Assembly: GCA_000310025.1 (NCBI GenBank)
Contig: FN648564.1
Coordinates: 867,191 to 908,089 of the forward strand
DNA: 40,899 nucleotides
Origin: Ectocarpus siliculosus
Taxonomy: Eukaryota; Sar; Phaeophyceae; Ectocarpales; Ectocarpaceae
Reading direction: 5' to 3'
This document shows positions 1 through 12,478 of the stretch, in pieces (within the stretch, counting starts at the first letter, position 1; each line of letters begins with the position of its first letter). Below the pieces are notes generated by a model. The model had not been told where the DNA came from. It did not search any database and worked only from the letters and a program-made list of their open reading frames with translations. A program made the translations under genes and the position numbers.

Positions 1-1300
1 ACTTATCGGGGGTCAGTGCGCAGGGGACGGGATCATGGTGGCCAAGAAGGGCACGATGATCCACACACCGGCGTTCTATCGTAGGTCGAGCTGGACACCC
101 CGCACGTACAAGTCGTGGATGTCGGCGAATACCATCGCCTCCGTTGTTACCTCGATCACCTTGGGATTCGGTCGGGATGTTGGATGTGGGATGTGGGAAA
201 GAGCCCACGGGTTGGGAAGGGAGGGTTTATGATGGTGTTACGTTGATGATTGTTTTGCTGTGTGATCATAGATGTGTGTGGTTCTTGCGATGTTGTCTAA
301 ACCGAACGATACCGGGGGGGGCTTCGCAGTCTGTAGTGCTGATGTACCTGGTTCGGCCTACATTGCCCAGAACACGCCGGGCTTCCTCGGAAAACTATTC
401 GTTTGACACGCTTTTCTCCTTGGGTCAAGTCAACCCTGGCCGGGTTGGGTGAGGTTGCCACGCGGTCGTCATCGCCGTGTTTCAGGTCTGCTTGATGACC
501 GTGGTGGTGCTGATCTGCCTGATGTAGGCGAATGACGCCAGCAGTTATTTCAACGACGCCTTGTTTTCGTTGCTGTTTCTGTCGCTGTTTCTGTTCCTGC
601 TGCGTTTGATGTCGCGTTCCATCTTTCCTCGGGCAGGGGGACTCCTCGGAATTGTTTGCGGTGGACCCGCAAGGGGAAGCTGGTCCGTTGCCCGACGATG
701 GCATGGGGGTGAGGAACAACGTTGCAGCTGCTCTTCTCGGTGTTATTGTTGCTGTTGGTGGTGAATCTGTTTTTCGTGGTTCTGTGCTGTAGTGTTTACG
801 CATCGACCTCGCCAACCCGTTGACCAATGAAAACGCGTCTGTGTCATCGGGTGGAATTCAAGACTGGGTGCCTTCCATGCCATAGTTTGTATCTGTGCAA
901 AACCTTTGGCGAGAGAAACATCCCCAAAGCTTCACTCCAGTCCATGTGTGCGTACGTGTTGCATCATTGCCGTCATCACTGACGTCGCTCCGGAGAAGGA
1001 GGAATGCTTTTGGAGAGGTCGACAGCAGTCGCAGCAACAAAACATCGGAAAGCACTACCCCCTTCTCTGTGTTGATTCTCACCAGCCTGAGCAATGCCTA
1101 ATTTGCAGGGCGTCGCTTGTTTCGCGGTGATGTCCGGTGCACCGAGGTTCAGCGAAGTAGGTTGTGATGTTTTCAACACAAATGCCGCAAGCGTGGTTCA
1201 ATACGCGTTCCTCTTGCTAGAAGCGCCAGGTGACCGTGTTACCCACCCTTTGTTCTGATCTCCCATTTGCCTTTTCTCTGTCTATCGGTTTACTTGTCTA

Positions 1301-1387
<87 letters not shown>

Positions 1388-1440
1388 TGCTGTCTGTCTG
1401 TCTGTCTGTCTGGCGGTTTCTCTCTCTCTCCCAATGTAAA
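1..1440. other. non-coding or unresolved sequence upstream of the first gene
   Basis: I see no exon I can defend here. Short open frames exist on both strands but lack coding character. The part from about 860 to 1180 is similar, in inverted orientation, to 38406-38640, so it belongs to the inverted duplication described for the right side. Earlier exons or the promoter of the gene starting in the next feature may lie here, because that gene has no visible start codon. Confidence 0.5.
1301..1410. repeat. (TGTC)n microsatellite
   Basis: About 27 units of the tetranucleotide TGTC with one interruption near 1385. It lies in the probable intron directly before the exon starting at 1441. A much shorter (CAGA)n tract sits at the corresponding place of the inverted paralogous copy (about 38255-38288), so the repeat predates the duplication and has expanded on this side. 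Confidence 0.95.
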
Positions 1441-3099
1441 GGCGGAAGGGGCGTTAGGTGTCGACGGCCAGATCCGCGATGCGGCCTCGCGCATAAGATC
1501 CGTCCTTGAGTTCGATGACCAGCAGCCGGAGGAACAGAACCCGGACGAGCGGCAGCCTGAGGAGCAGCAGACAGTCCCCGTCTCTACGCTCCTCGAGAAC
1601 GCCGAGCAGCCGGAGGAGCAGCAGACAGTCTCTATCCCTCAGCTCGTGGAGACCGTCGAGCAGCCGGAGGAGCAGCAGACAGTCTCAATCCCTCAGCTCG
1701 TTGAGACCGTCGAGCAGCCGGAGGATCAGCAGACAGTCTCTATGCCTCAGCTCGTTGAGACTGTCGAGCAGCTGCAGGAGCAGCAGACAGTCCCCGTCTT
1801 TCAGCTCCTCGAGAACGTCGAGCAGCCGGAGGAGCAGCAGACAGTCTCAATCCCTCAGCTCGTTGAGACCGTCGAGCAGCCGGAGGAGCAGCAGACAGTC
1901 CCCGTGTCTCAGCTCCTCGAGAACGGCGAGAACAACACCCCCCCCGTCCCCCCATTCTTGCGGCCCTCACTCAACCAAGGGGACAGGCAAAGCACCGCCG
2001 GCAAGGCCGACTCGGGTGGTAACACCAACGCGTCCTCGAAAGCCAAGAGACACCGACTCTCCCTCGAAGGCATGGGCCACCTCCCGCTGACGGCGATCGA
2101 ATCGTGCGAACAACTACGCGTCGACCGGACCACCGTTCTGGGCATCCTCACCATCGAGGGTGACATCTTGTGCGAGGAGCTGCGGGTGAGGACGGTGGTC
2201 GATCTATTGTAGTGTTCCTTTTCCCTCACGTGTTCTTCGCCCCCCCCCTCCCCCCCCTCCTCTATCCTAATCCTGCTCTCCCACTGTGTTCCCCGTTCCG
2301 TGGTTGTATCTGCACATGGCACAGAAAGTTATTGAGTCACAGCAGTACTGTGTGCATGATATCGAAATATGTTTGACAGCTCATGACCCCCAGCATCGTA
2401 ATTTCATGTTTACTTTTTGCCTCAGTTTGATGTGATGACCACAACAGCAATAGCAACACCTAGAATCATTGTCCTCGGGTAACCAACACCCCGTTGTCTG
2501 ATTGCCCTGTTTTTCTATTGTCTCTCCTCTTTCCGCTGCTGCCCACCGAAAACCAACACGCAGACGATCGAAGTTACCGACAAAGCTGTCATCGTGTCCA
2601 ACCGGAACCCCCTCCACTTCAAGGGCGTGCACTTTCACGTGCACGAGAAGGCCACGCTGAGGTTTGCCTTCTCGACCATGCTCGCCGAGAACCTCGAGGT
2701 ACGCGTGTATGTCTGCGCCTTGTCTGTCTGTGTCGGTTGGCCTGCGGTGTATGGCCGAGACGAGCACACCTTGGGAGCAGGGAGAGGGAGAGGGGTGGCA
2801 GCGACTTTCTCTCGACCTCGAAATAACGGAAGCGCGGGAGCGGCTCAAAACGTCGCGCGAACAGACATGGGTCTTGGGGCGGCAAGAAACACTGCCAAAG
2901 CAATCGCGGTTTCCTGGACAGTGGTCGCAACTCTTGGCTGTCACTCGAGCGAGCGCCTAGATGAACATAGTGTTGATTATGTTGCTGCTGCAGGTGTTCC
3001 TCTTACTGGCGGCGGCCATGGTGGCAACCATGGCGATGCCGATGTTGTTGTTGTAACATCACAGATGCTGCAACGCCTCTACTTACTTGTTTTTGGCTC

Positions 3100-3132
<33 letters not shown>

Positions 3133-5519
3133 CACCGCGGTGCAGGGAGACTCGAGCGAGATCTTCACCATTGAGCCAGAAGGATATGTGGGCCTGCATC
3201 CCACTGCGTGGGGTCCGTTGTCGGAGAACGGGACGAAGGTGGGAGATGATTCTGTTGTTGTCGTTGCCGTTGTGGCTACAGCGTGGTCATTGCTTTCCTA
3301 ATTACACCCGAGCGCGTAGCGGGATCAATGGAGTCAACAGGCCGCACTAGCTATAGTCTCGTACCCCCCAACCGTTCGTGTTGTCCCTTCGGCACTGGGT
3401 TCAGCAGACAGCCACCACGCCGACGCTATTTCTGATACCCGTGCACGTCGCTGGTTGATGGTCTTTGCATTTTGTCCCACAGCCTAGCCTAGGGAAGGTG
3501 CAAGTCATCCCTCGCTCGAATTGATGCCACACGGATCCTTTGCCAGATCAACCCCTCCCGCACGCCTCCGCCAATCTTGAAAGCCTACTTTATAGACGCC
3601 GAGGCCGTCTCCATTTTATCATTTTTCCTTTGCACGAAACGTCAGCTCTCTTTCAAGCCTTCATCGTTTTCAACAACGCCAACAACATCAACAGCTGAAA
3701 TTATTTTCACTGGCAGCGCAACACTTTTTATTCGGCCACGAATTTTGTTTGTTTTGTACGGAGAACGATTGTTGTAATTTTTGGTTTTGGGGCAAGGAAA
3801 AGCAGGCAACAATTCTCTGCAGCTAGTCATTCTTCGAAGTTGCAAGGTGACATTCCAGCTGTCGTCGAAGTGCGTTCGATTCGGCCAAGATTTTTCTCAA
3901 CTGCACAAAACCCATTGTACAGGTAGAGCGAATTAGAGTCACCCGTGTCCAAACAAAACAGAACCCCGTTGCTAATCCCTCTTGCCTTCCCCTCCCCCCC
4001 CTCTCTCTGTGTGCGGTTTCCTCTTCCCCCGCCCTGTCTTCGTCTCTCCCACGAACCAAACCACCGCCACAGAAGGATGCCCACTCGCTGGTGATTGTTA
4101 GGAAGGGTGGCGAGGTATACTTCGGGGGCGAGGTCCGCTACACGGCCTCCAGCATGAAGGTCGCCAAGACGCCCGTTGCGAAGGATCTCGTGTGGATCCA
4201 GGTCCAACGTATTCGCCGGCTGTGGCTCGAACAACAGTACCAGCAGCGGCTCCAGCGGCTCCAGCAGCTCCAGCAGCACCAGCAGCACCGGCAGCAGGAG
4301 GATGGCGACCAAGGCGCTTCCGAAGCTGCTGGTTCCCCACCCTATGGGGATGATCTGTCGCCCTTCTCCCCGGAGCGATATGCCAAGCACACCTTCGAGG
4401 AGCGGCTGAAACTGACGCCAACGTATCTCATGGTATGGCAACCAATGATGCGTTTACATGGGTGTTGAGAATGGCTTTCGGGGCTGTAGGACTTTCTGAG
4501 CTTGACCCAAGAACACAAATGCCGGAGTTGGAGTTGTCGTTCCCGAAGGACCCAAAATGAAACAGAAAGTGACAGAATCGCATTCTTGCATCCTTGCCGT
4601 TTACAGGGCCTTTTCGTCGTTGAGGTTTCAGCTGACCACCGCAATCTCCCCATTAGCATGAGGGAGGTTGCGATCAGTTGATCCTGTATGGGTTTCGACG
4701 AGGTTGCCACTTTGGGAAAGGAGCACGGTAGTATTCCAGGGTGGAGGGCTGTTTGAAGCTACAGCTATCGATCGACCTATACTTTCGTGCCGGAAGTGTA
4801 CTGCTGCGGTGGCGGGAATATGAGCAAGGGCTGTTTCTGTCTCAAACACTTGTTTGTATTGTTCTCGGCATTCAAGTCTTTGTTTATCCTTGATTGTTGT
4901 GCTTTTGTTGTGCGTCCCTCCCCTCTCCCCATGTTTTACCTGTTTTTTTTTCTGGCCTTTTTGATAGCGCGACCGTTTTGTGATAAGCACCAGGGTGGTC
5001 TAGAATTCCTGCTGTCTCAGATTGTTGAGAACTACCTTGAGGATTGCGCTCTATTGCATGAACTTTTCGTTGATGTTGGCGCGTTTTTTCGGTCTTTCAT
5101 CAGCCGAAATGGTAACTGCATGCTACCGCCCACGTTTGGATGTTGTGTCTGTCTCCTTGATACATACACTCGGATTGTCTGATTCTCTCTCTCTCTCGTT
5201 CTCAATCGTTGATGTTCAGGCGGGCGAGGAGCTGCGGTTCCCGTCAAGAATGACAAGCCTCGACCGCCGGCATGTGATGAACGTGGGGTCCGATGGAAGC
5301 CTCGTGCTCGCGAACATCGCACGTTACCAGGGATTGCGCCGAGAAGTGATGGAGGCGTTCGACAGCTGGAGCTCTCGAGCTCCTCATAGTTCGGTGGACA
5401 TGTTGGCCGGCCTTGGCCCGGACTACAACGGCGAGGACCGAGGCTTGGACCTGAAGGTTCTTGCCTCGCCCGACGTGGTGCAGGCCATGCGCTCCCACGA
5501 CGACAGGCTTACTCGCAAG

Positions 5520-5565
<46 letters not shown>

Positions 5566-6992
5566 CGGACTTGGGTAAGGCGAAGGAGGATGCGGAGAAG
5601 GAGAGGTCGCCGCCGCTGCAGCCAGACTCGCCGGCAGCGGCTCAAGGCCAGGGGGACGGCGACGGTGGTGACCTCCGGGGGAGAGACGACGAGAGCACGG
5701 CTGAAGGTGCGTTGGCCCTCGATACATTCCATGTGTTGAATGAATCTGTACCAAACCCTCCATCCCCAGAAACTTCGATTTCTTTTTTTGGGGGAGCGAG
5801 GGAGCGGGGGAGTGGTTTCATGGATTCAAACTGCCTGTTTTATTGGTCTTTTATTCAATGGAGGCATTGGGGGGTAGGGGGGTCCTTTCGGGTGGAGAGG
5901 GGAGGCGTTCTTGGCAAGTAAACCACCACCCACGATTCGAGTTATGGCCGTGTTGGTTTTTTTGACACAATGACAGTTTCAACACTAGACCATTCCCGAT
6001 AAACTCGCCTCTCGACAGCAGGCCGCTCCAGCGTTCCGCCGACCGGCGAGAAGCAGGACGGAAACACGAACGACCACGCCGACCAAGACACCTCCAGCAC
6101 CAGCAGCAGCGGTGGCGACAAGACCAGCAGCAGCAGCAGCAGCAGCAGCAACCACGAGGGAGCGGCGGACATGCCGAAGGCCATCTCCAGCACACCGGAG
6201 GGGTACTGGGGGGACGACGTCGTCCTCAAGGTCACCGACATGGGGGATGTGGTGAGTTGCATGCACGCACTCACTCAACAGAATAGACAGAAGACAGAAG
6301 GCAGAAGACATCGAACAAGGTTGTTGGAAGGTGCAATGAGTGAGATGAGGGAGCCCATATGGCAGTCTAAGTCTACCGTCGGTGGCCAATAAAAAAAATG
6401 TTTGTTTAGCCTTGATCCTCTACTGTAGATACCAGCCGGAATCGTCTTGATTCATTTCGTGCGGCCTTTCTTGTCCTAGCTGAGGTTTCCACGAGCGCGG
6501 TTCTTGGGCGATGGCGGAAGTCTACGTAGTGCCCAAGCCAGCCGCTGTCCTGAAAGTGTGTGATTGATTCTGGTTATTGACCGATCCGAACTTATTTCCA
6601 TCGCCAGTAACCACCCTACCCTCTTGCCGAGTCCGTGTATGTGTACCCAACCCGACCGTCTTTGCTCCGGTGCATCGTTACTTCCCCAGCTGGTGACCGT
6701 CGGGGACCGAGTCGTGGTCCAAAAGCGAAACCCGAACCGCAAGGTCGGGTGGGTGAAGAAGCTCGGCAATTCCAGGCCGGCGAAGAAGGTCAAGGGCATC
6801 TTTCGACGTCTCGGCCGCCGAGGGAAGCGCGACAAGAACGACAATGACAACGACAACAACACCAGAGAAAACAACGCCAGAGACGACGATAAGGGCGCCG
6901 TCCGGTCCACCTTATACTCGCTCCACGTGGTGGAAAACGGGTTTCAGGTCCGACTAGAAGGCGTGTTTGTGTGGGGGTGGTACGTGAAGTGA
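1441..6992 (+). CDS. unrecognised seven-exon gene, 5' end not found
   Basis: I do not recognise the family. Exons read as 1441-2185, 2564-2698, 3146-3238, 4073-4432, 5220-5706, 6019-6251 and 6690-6992 (stop TGA). All introns are GT..AG and every junction keeps phase (0,0,0,0,1,0), which is hard to get by chance. The readable product is about 785 residues. Order: seven tandem 18-residue repeats (type EQPEEQQTVSIPQLVETV); a segment with RLSLEG and LTIEGDILCEELR; a His-rich piece (FKGVHFHVHEKATLRF); a short exon with YVGLHPTAWGPLSENGTK; a beta-rich looking piece (GGEVYFGGEVRYTASSM) followed by a Gln/Leu-rich stretch; an exon with EELRFPSRMTSLD and a run of 14 Gln; a Ser/Asp-rich linker with a Ser run; then VTVGDRVVVQKRN, a Lys/Arg-rich segment and an Asn/Asp run. 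There is no signal peptide or clear membrane segment in the visible part. The first exon begins after a pyrimidine tract and AG at 1440, so a start codon must lie further upstream or the gene is a fragment. Broken paralogous pieces lie at 34.1-38.2 kb. Confidence 0.7.
1551..1922 (+). repeat. 54-bp coding minisatellite, seven units
   Basis: The motif CAGACAGTC recurs at 1568, 1622, 1676, 1730, 1784, 1838 and 1892, exactly 54 bp apart, so each unit is 18 codons and the frame is kept. Units encode a Glu/Gln-rich amphipathic repeat of the form EQPEEQQTVSIPQLVETV, with Leu/Val/Ile at regular spacing, which could form a coiled coil. The inverted paralogous fragment near 38.1 kb has only one such unit, so the array expanded after duplication or contracted there. 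Confidence 0.95.
3100..3133. repeat. (GTT)n microsatellite in intron
   Basis: About eleven GTT units close to the 3' splice site at 3145. The shortened intron of the inverted paralog (about 35118-35226) keeps only a few GTT units at the same place. Confidence 0.9.
5523..5564 (+). repeat. (CAG)14 coding for polyglutamine
   Basis: Fourteen uninterrupted CAG codons follow two Lys codons inside the exon 5220-5706. The tract is pure, so it is likely to vary in length between strains. A second triplet tract, AGC repeats coding for Ser, lies at about 6123-6150 in the next exon. Confidence 0.95.
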
Positions 6993-6999
6993 AGATAGC

Positions 7000-9900
7000 C
7001 CACCAACTTTCCTGTCGGACGCACCGTCCTTTTTTATTTTTTTAGTTTGCTTTTGATATCAGAGATAAACATCCGTGTACGTGTGACGTCATACCAGTGG
7101 AACAAGGAAACCGCGGGTTGCCGTTGGTGTTTCTTAACTGGGTTGTTGTTGTTCAGTTATCCTGTGATGACATGTACACAGCGAACGAGCAACGGTCATG
7201 AGTGCTGTTTGATAGACGCCTGTTTGCTTTTGGCTGTTAGCATAGATCTGCGACCCGTCTGCCCTACATGCACGTTTGGGCCCAGTGGAATCGTGGTGCT
7301 GGTAACGCTCTGATGATCGGCGTGGATTGTGCCTTGCTGTGAGTCTAGGAGGTGTTTTTCCTGGGTTGCTTTTCGAGCGTTGATTGGCGCTTGCGCGTCA
7401 CTGCCTTGACCGCGGAATGGAAGCGATTTCGCGCCTGGGAGATCGCATTTTTTGTTGGTAGAGATGATCCCAGTATATGCTCGCAACATTATTGTGGTAT
7501 TTAGCTTGACGCTTTTCAGCAACTAGATGGATAGTGCAGCCACTCGAGTTTGTGGTATTGAGTGCACCATACCAGGAATGCTTTGTTCCCTTTCCCTTTC
7601 CCCTTCCCCTCTTTTCTGGGATTTTTAAATTTTGTGCTCTCGATGAGTAGGTGTCATTCATCGTGGTGTGGTTCAGCGAACCAAAAGAGGGTAGGGTTGA
7701 CAAAGCACGAATGACCTTTGCTCGCTCGTTGCGGACTCTCGTGCTGCTACCAGTTTCTTTGAGTAGGTGCAGGATTGCTTGACCGTCAGGCATACGTGGC
7801 CATGTAGGGATGACTATTGTAGCAAGGTTTAGGTAGACAGTAGGTTACGCGGTGGGTTTGCTTGCCAAGAATGTAGTCCGGTGATGTCATGGCACCTGTT
7901 CCATCACGATGTTCCAGCTCGTTTTGCTTTTCCTGCCAGACGCCAAACGGTGCGATTGCTCCTTGCTAATTGTGTCGTGTCATGCAGCGGTGTGGGACGG
8001 CTTTCCTTTTGGTAAGTATAACGAAACCCAATCCGGGGCACCATGCCCCGCAAGGGCAGCATCCCGGGATAATGCGGAGCAAGATTGGATCTAATCAGAC
8101 ACCCAGGTCGACAGAAACGGTGGATTTCACTTCCTGCAGTTGTGTCGCAGGACAACACGAGACGTGCCTGAAAATGAAGAACGACCACTTGTTATATTCA
8201 TTCGTTTCTTGGACGGCGCCCTTTCAATAGGAATAGTCCACAGCTAGGAAACCGACGCCAGTGTGTGGTGAGTCGACGTCTCTGAATCACATTTCGTTCG
8301 TTTCGTAACCATGAATGAGTGATGATCGTGCAAGGAAGGCGTGAAATAACTTGCACCCATCCTGAAGTATTTTCCATGCCAAACTGTATTCAGCATTGTA
8401 TTCGTTCCACAAGCGGAAGACGAAAGTGTGTACACCCCCATAATATACTCTGCTTCGTTAGCGAGTGAAAAACAGGGCCCGACATGCCTCCCTGTTTGCC
8501 GTTGTGTTGATTCATGATGAGCCCATTTTCCCAGTGCAGTAGACTGGTCTAGCCTGCTGAAACAGGCCAGGGCATGACGAATTCATTCCCTTTGGCGAGA
8601 CATGTGAGACGGAAAATGTTGCGTGGCTCAGATGGCTCCCTGTAATATTGGTTCGGGAGTTGTTCGCCTCTTTCGTGGCAGCTGTGAACATTCACTCTTC
8701 ACCTCTCCTCCTATCTACGTTGTTCGCAGGTGGGAAGGCTACACTGGTGTTGCAGAACCCAACTGGTGGTAGACGCAGGAGAACTTCAACGTTCTCCCTT
8801 TTGTGTCGCCTTTTCCATCGTTGGTTTGGAAAGACAGCGGAACACCGCGAGCTGTACTTGATTCATTCGGTACTTTCTTGGCCAGTGAACTGTCGAGAGG
8901 CTGCCTCGGAATCATTTTGAGGGCCACATGTGCATATACCCCCACACAACGACGCTGAACGGTTCACATATAATATGAAAAGAGAACAGCCTCCATTCGC
9001 GGTGGTGCTCACTCGACTCTTCAGCCGTTCGCCTGCCGGCGACGTGGGCAAACGCGGCATGGTATATTTGGAGTTGGTCATGTGATGGTGCGTTACCATG
9101 AAGAGTTTGACATTTTGCGTTTCAGATTGTGTGCTGTGACGTTATGCACAATTCATGAGTATATCCGAGTCATGTGGCCTTCCTTCGGTTCACTGTGCGT
9201 TTATGCGTGTTTTACTTGGGCCTGGGTCATATTCGAAAATGGTTGCATGGTGTGGATGCAAGGAACGTTCAATCAAGGACTACAGAACGTTATATCACGC
9301 CCAGCTTCATGGTGATTATGGTGAAGAGGAGGTGCACTATTGCACGGTACCTTTGAGGAATTGACCGTGAACACGATGTAGTCGATGTACCAAACGGAAA
9401 CGACTTTGACTGCGCTCCTTGAGCCTGCTCTGAAATGGGCCGTAAGGGCCACACGAGCAGTAGTCTGAACAGAGGCCCCTACAATGCAGAGCTGTCCGCG
9501 TACCCCCCTCTTCTCGCTCTGTTATCCGCGAGACAGGAGGGGGCTGTTTGGTAGTACGTATAGCGATGAGGAAGGAAGACCCGTGGAACGAGCAGGAGCC
9601 ACCCGGTTTGCGTTGGCCTGCTGTGAGTGCACCCTGCTTTAAGTCTTGGACACGTGAGGGGTAGGGAGAAACGAGGTAGGGGAATCAATCGTTCGAAAGA
9701 GTTTTAAAGTATTGGTCAACGCTGAAAATGCAGATATGAACGTGTGTCGTGTTGTCGCACGCCGCGTGTGCCTTGTGTCTATTGGTTGCAGGAAGTTCGG
9801 CATACACCCTTGTAGAAGCTTCGAACGAACGTCAACCCCCTCGTGCTACCGTCCCCTCCTGATTCATTCATTCTGCTCATGGCATGCCAACCCGCAGCCA

Positions 9901-10630
9901 GCGGAGACCCACCGAAGTCCTCGGGGGCTCGGGTGTCAGTTGCAGACTACGTTTCATAACTCCTGGCCGGTGATGTTGGGCAGCAGAGTCCATCGCTGGG
10001 CGTTTGTTAGGTGTGATGTGGCTACGTTGGCCGCCCCCGTCAGGCGTCCAGCAGACCCTCTGCACGCTGTTCTCATTTCTGTTGTATTTCAAGTCACAGC
10101 TGGACTCAAGTCTGACGCCGTTTCTACCTTGGTGTCTTCCGTCCGTTCAAACCACAAAGAACTGTAAGTACTCGACCATCAGGGTCGGAGTACACAGCTG
10201 TATTTCACCCGCTTGGCAGGTACAGTACCTTTAATGCTCAGCATCGTACCAAGGCATAGGCACTTGAGCACCATTTGTGATCCCCGGTAAACCCTCATAG
10301 CTACATGAAGCGGTCTACCATCACAGCAGTACCCCGCCCTCGGCCAGGACTTGAGGTTCTCAAGGACGGGCGTTAACTGCACTTCACAAGTCGAGAAATC
10401 TACATTGACTATATCTGCTACCGCGTGATGTCACCCCCGCAAGAACAAAAACTCTCCTAACGACGTCAATCTGATGGCAACCCTCAAAATCTGCTGCCTC
10501 TCTCCCTCTCCTTGGTGTCGATTCATCTTTAGCCATATCGACATATAGTCTAGTGCTGTAGGTTTTCTGGGGAAAATGTTTCGTCCCGGAGGTGAGTATA
10601 TACTGGCGACGCCTGGAATATAAAAGAAAA
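7000..10630. other. mostly non-coding, possible small exons
   Basis: No recognisable protein. Some segments have convincing splice signals on the plus strand: 7988-8011 is bounded by CAG and GTAAGT, a pyrimidine-rich tract with AG ends at about 8730, and 9791-10163 lies between a CAG and GTAAGTACT with an open frame throughout. These could be exons of an untranslated or unknown transcript downstream of the first gene. I cannot connect them into a coding model. Confidence 0.35.
9791..10163 (+). other. candidate internal exon, unknown product
   Basis: The segment is preceded by a T-rich stretch ending TTGCAG and followed by a donor-like GTAAGTACT. It stays open for about 124 codons in the plus frame that ends at 10167. 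The predicted peptide has no motif I know and a composition close to random (many Ser, Arg, Pro, His). It may be a non-coding exon. Confidence 0.25.
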
Positions 10631-10635
10631 ACGGC

Positions 10636-11420
10636 GTGTCTAAATCCCCCCCCGGGGGGGTAATCTACGAAATCCCCCCCCGGGGGGGGGGATTAGTGTC
10701 TAAATCCTCCCCCGGCTGTATCTCAGCCCAAAAGACACCAATCGAGGCAGGACATGCACGACTGTCTTGCTGTGTTGTGGGGCTATCGCGAGATCCATCG
10801 TATTGCCAAAACGGTTCAGGTTTGCTGCAGCCATGGCTGATGGGCAAAATGTATCTGTTGCCCCAACCTGCCCCCCGGGGGGAGATTAGTCCCCTCGGCT
10901 GCATCTCTGCCCAGAAGGCACCCATGGAGGCAGGAAATGCTCGACTGTGTTGCTGTGTTGTGGGGCTATCGCGAGATTCATCGTACAGCCGAAACGTTTC
11001 AGGTTTGATGCAGCCGTGGCTGATGGGCAAAATATATCTGTTGTCCCAACCTGCGCCACTGGTGGGGTACATGGCCTTGAATTCCCCACCAGCTGCATGT
11101 TGCTCTACAAGGCTCCAATCGACTGACAAAGACTGGTAGAAGCGTGTGGAACGTGCACGCACAGCACAGAGCAGCGGGCAGCAGGTGAGGCGACCAGCAC
11201 ACCAAGCCCACAGCTTTACACGCACCCATTGTGAACCGGACACTGCCTTATCATTGATGGGGTACAATAGCCTTGCTTACCCTACCAGCGGCATGTCGTC
11301 ATACAAGACTTCAGTCGACACAGGACATGCTCAACTTTGTTGCTGCGCTGTAAGGCTACCGTATGACCTATCGTTAAGCCCAAAGGTTTCCGTTCAAGCG
11401 GTACCACGGCCGGTGGGGTA
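10636..11420 (+). repeat. ~190-bp repeat block, left arm
   Basis: Two clear units (about 10690-10885 and 10886-11095) and degenerate parts of further units (to about 11420). Each unit carries the same landmarks: a G/C palindrome, CTGTATCTC or CTGCATCTC, a stretch around GGGGCTATCGCGAGA, and TGGCTGATGGGCAAAAT. The first unit starts at a C8G8-type palindrome near 10647 and 10676. A reading frame stays open through two units, but the same happens in the other block only in part, so I treat this as repeat DNA. Confidence 0.85.
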
Positions 11421-11939
11421 AAGTACGGATGTGCCTGGGGGGCGCGGGCAGTCACCCATGGACCTCGCACCTCTGTACAAGGCTCCGGTGGCCACACAAG
11501 AACCGTAGTAGAAGTTGTATAGATGATGCGCACCCAACACACAGCACACAGCACCACTGCAGCACTGCAGCACTGCAGCACTGCCTTGATCGCTATGTGT
11601 ACACGTTGTAGACTGCCCAAATGCAACCTTCATAACATCAGGGATAAACGACCCATCCATTCGTTTGGTCTCGCTCGCGGACAAAAACAACGAAAACAAT
11701 CGCAAACAATCGTAAACAACACCGAAAGGGAACGTAAACATTTTGAGAGATAGGTGATTAACGTATGTTCGCCGCCACGAGCATGTTGCCTCTCGGTCAT
11801 CCTTGCCACGTGTATGTCAGACTAAGGTACACGCCGTTTTTAATACCGGCAGTCTCCATACGATCTGTCTGAACACAGACGCTCGAACACATCCCCACAC
11901 AACAGTCGACAGGGACGAAAAAAGAAACAAAGAAATTAA

Positions 11940-12478
11940 CCGGTTGGTTGTACGATGGATCTCGCGATAGCCCCACAACACAGCAACACAGTCGCGCATG
12001 TCCTGCCTCCATGGGTGCCTTGTGGGTAGAGATACAGCCGGGGGGGTGTTTAGACACCAATCCCCCCCCAAGGGGCAGGTTGGGGCAACAGATATATTTT
12101 GCCCATCAGCCATGGCTGCACCAAACCTGAACTGTTTCGGCTGTACGATTGATCTTGCAATACCCCCACAACACAGCAACACAGTGGTGCATGTCCTGCC
12201 GCCATGGGTGCTTTGTGGGCAGAGATACAGCCGGGGGGGGTGTTTAGACACTAATCCCCCCCGGGGGGCAAGTTGGGGCAACAGAAATATTTTGCCCATC
12301 AGCCATGGCTGCAGCAAACCTGAACCGTTTCGGCTGTACGATGGATCTCGCGATAGCCCTCCAACACAGCAACACAGTCGTGCATGTCCTGCCTCGATTG
12401 GTGCCTTGTGGGCGGACATACAGCCGGGGGGGTGTTTAGACACTAATCCCCCCCCGGGGGGGGATTTAGACACAACGT
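11940..12478 (-). repeat. ~190-bp repeat block, right arm (inverted)
   Basis: Three units in the orientation opposite to the block at 10636-11420, with boundaries marked by G-rich/TGTTTAGACAC sequence at about 12044, 12236 and 12426 (periods 192 and 190 bp). The block ends at a C8G8 palindrome flanked by TAGACAC on one side and GATTTAGACAC on the other. Together with the left block it can form a long imperfect hairpin with a ~500-bp spacer. Confidence 0.85.

Noticed and set aside
76-159. Possible terminal exon on the minus strand (ADIHDLYVRGVQLDLR then stop)
   Set aside because: It is only 28 codons, at the window edge, and the acceptor is weak. It could equally be chance.
297-827. 176-codon minus-strand open frame
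   Set aside because: It is rich in Gln, His, Arg and Pro from low-complexity DNA, with no motif or splice pattern.
10636-11139. Open frame running through two ~190-bp repeat units as a repeat protein
   Set aside because: Unit length is 183 bp here but 190-192 bp in the facing block, where the frame is not kept, so coding selection is not shown.
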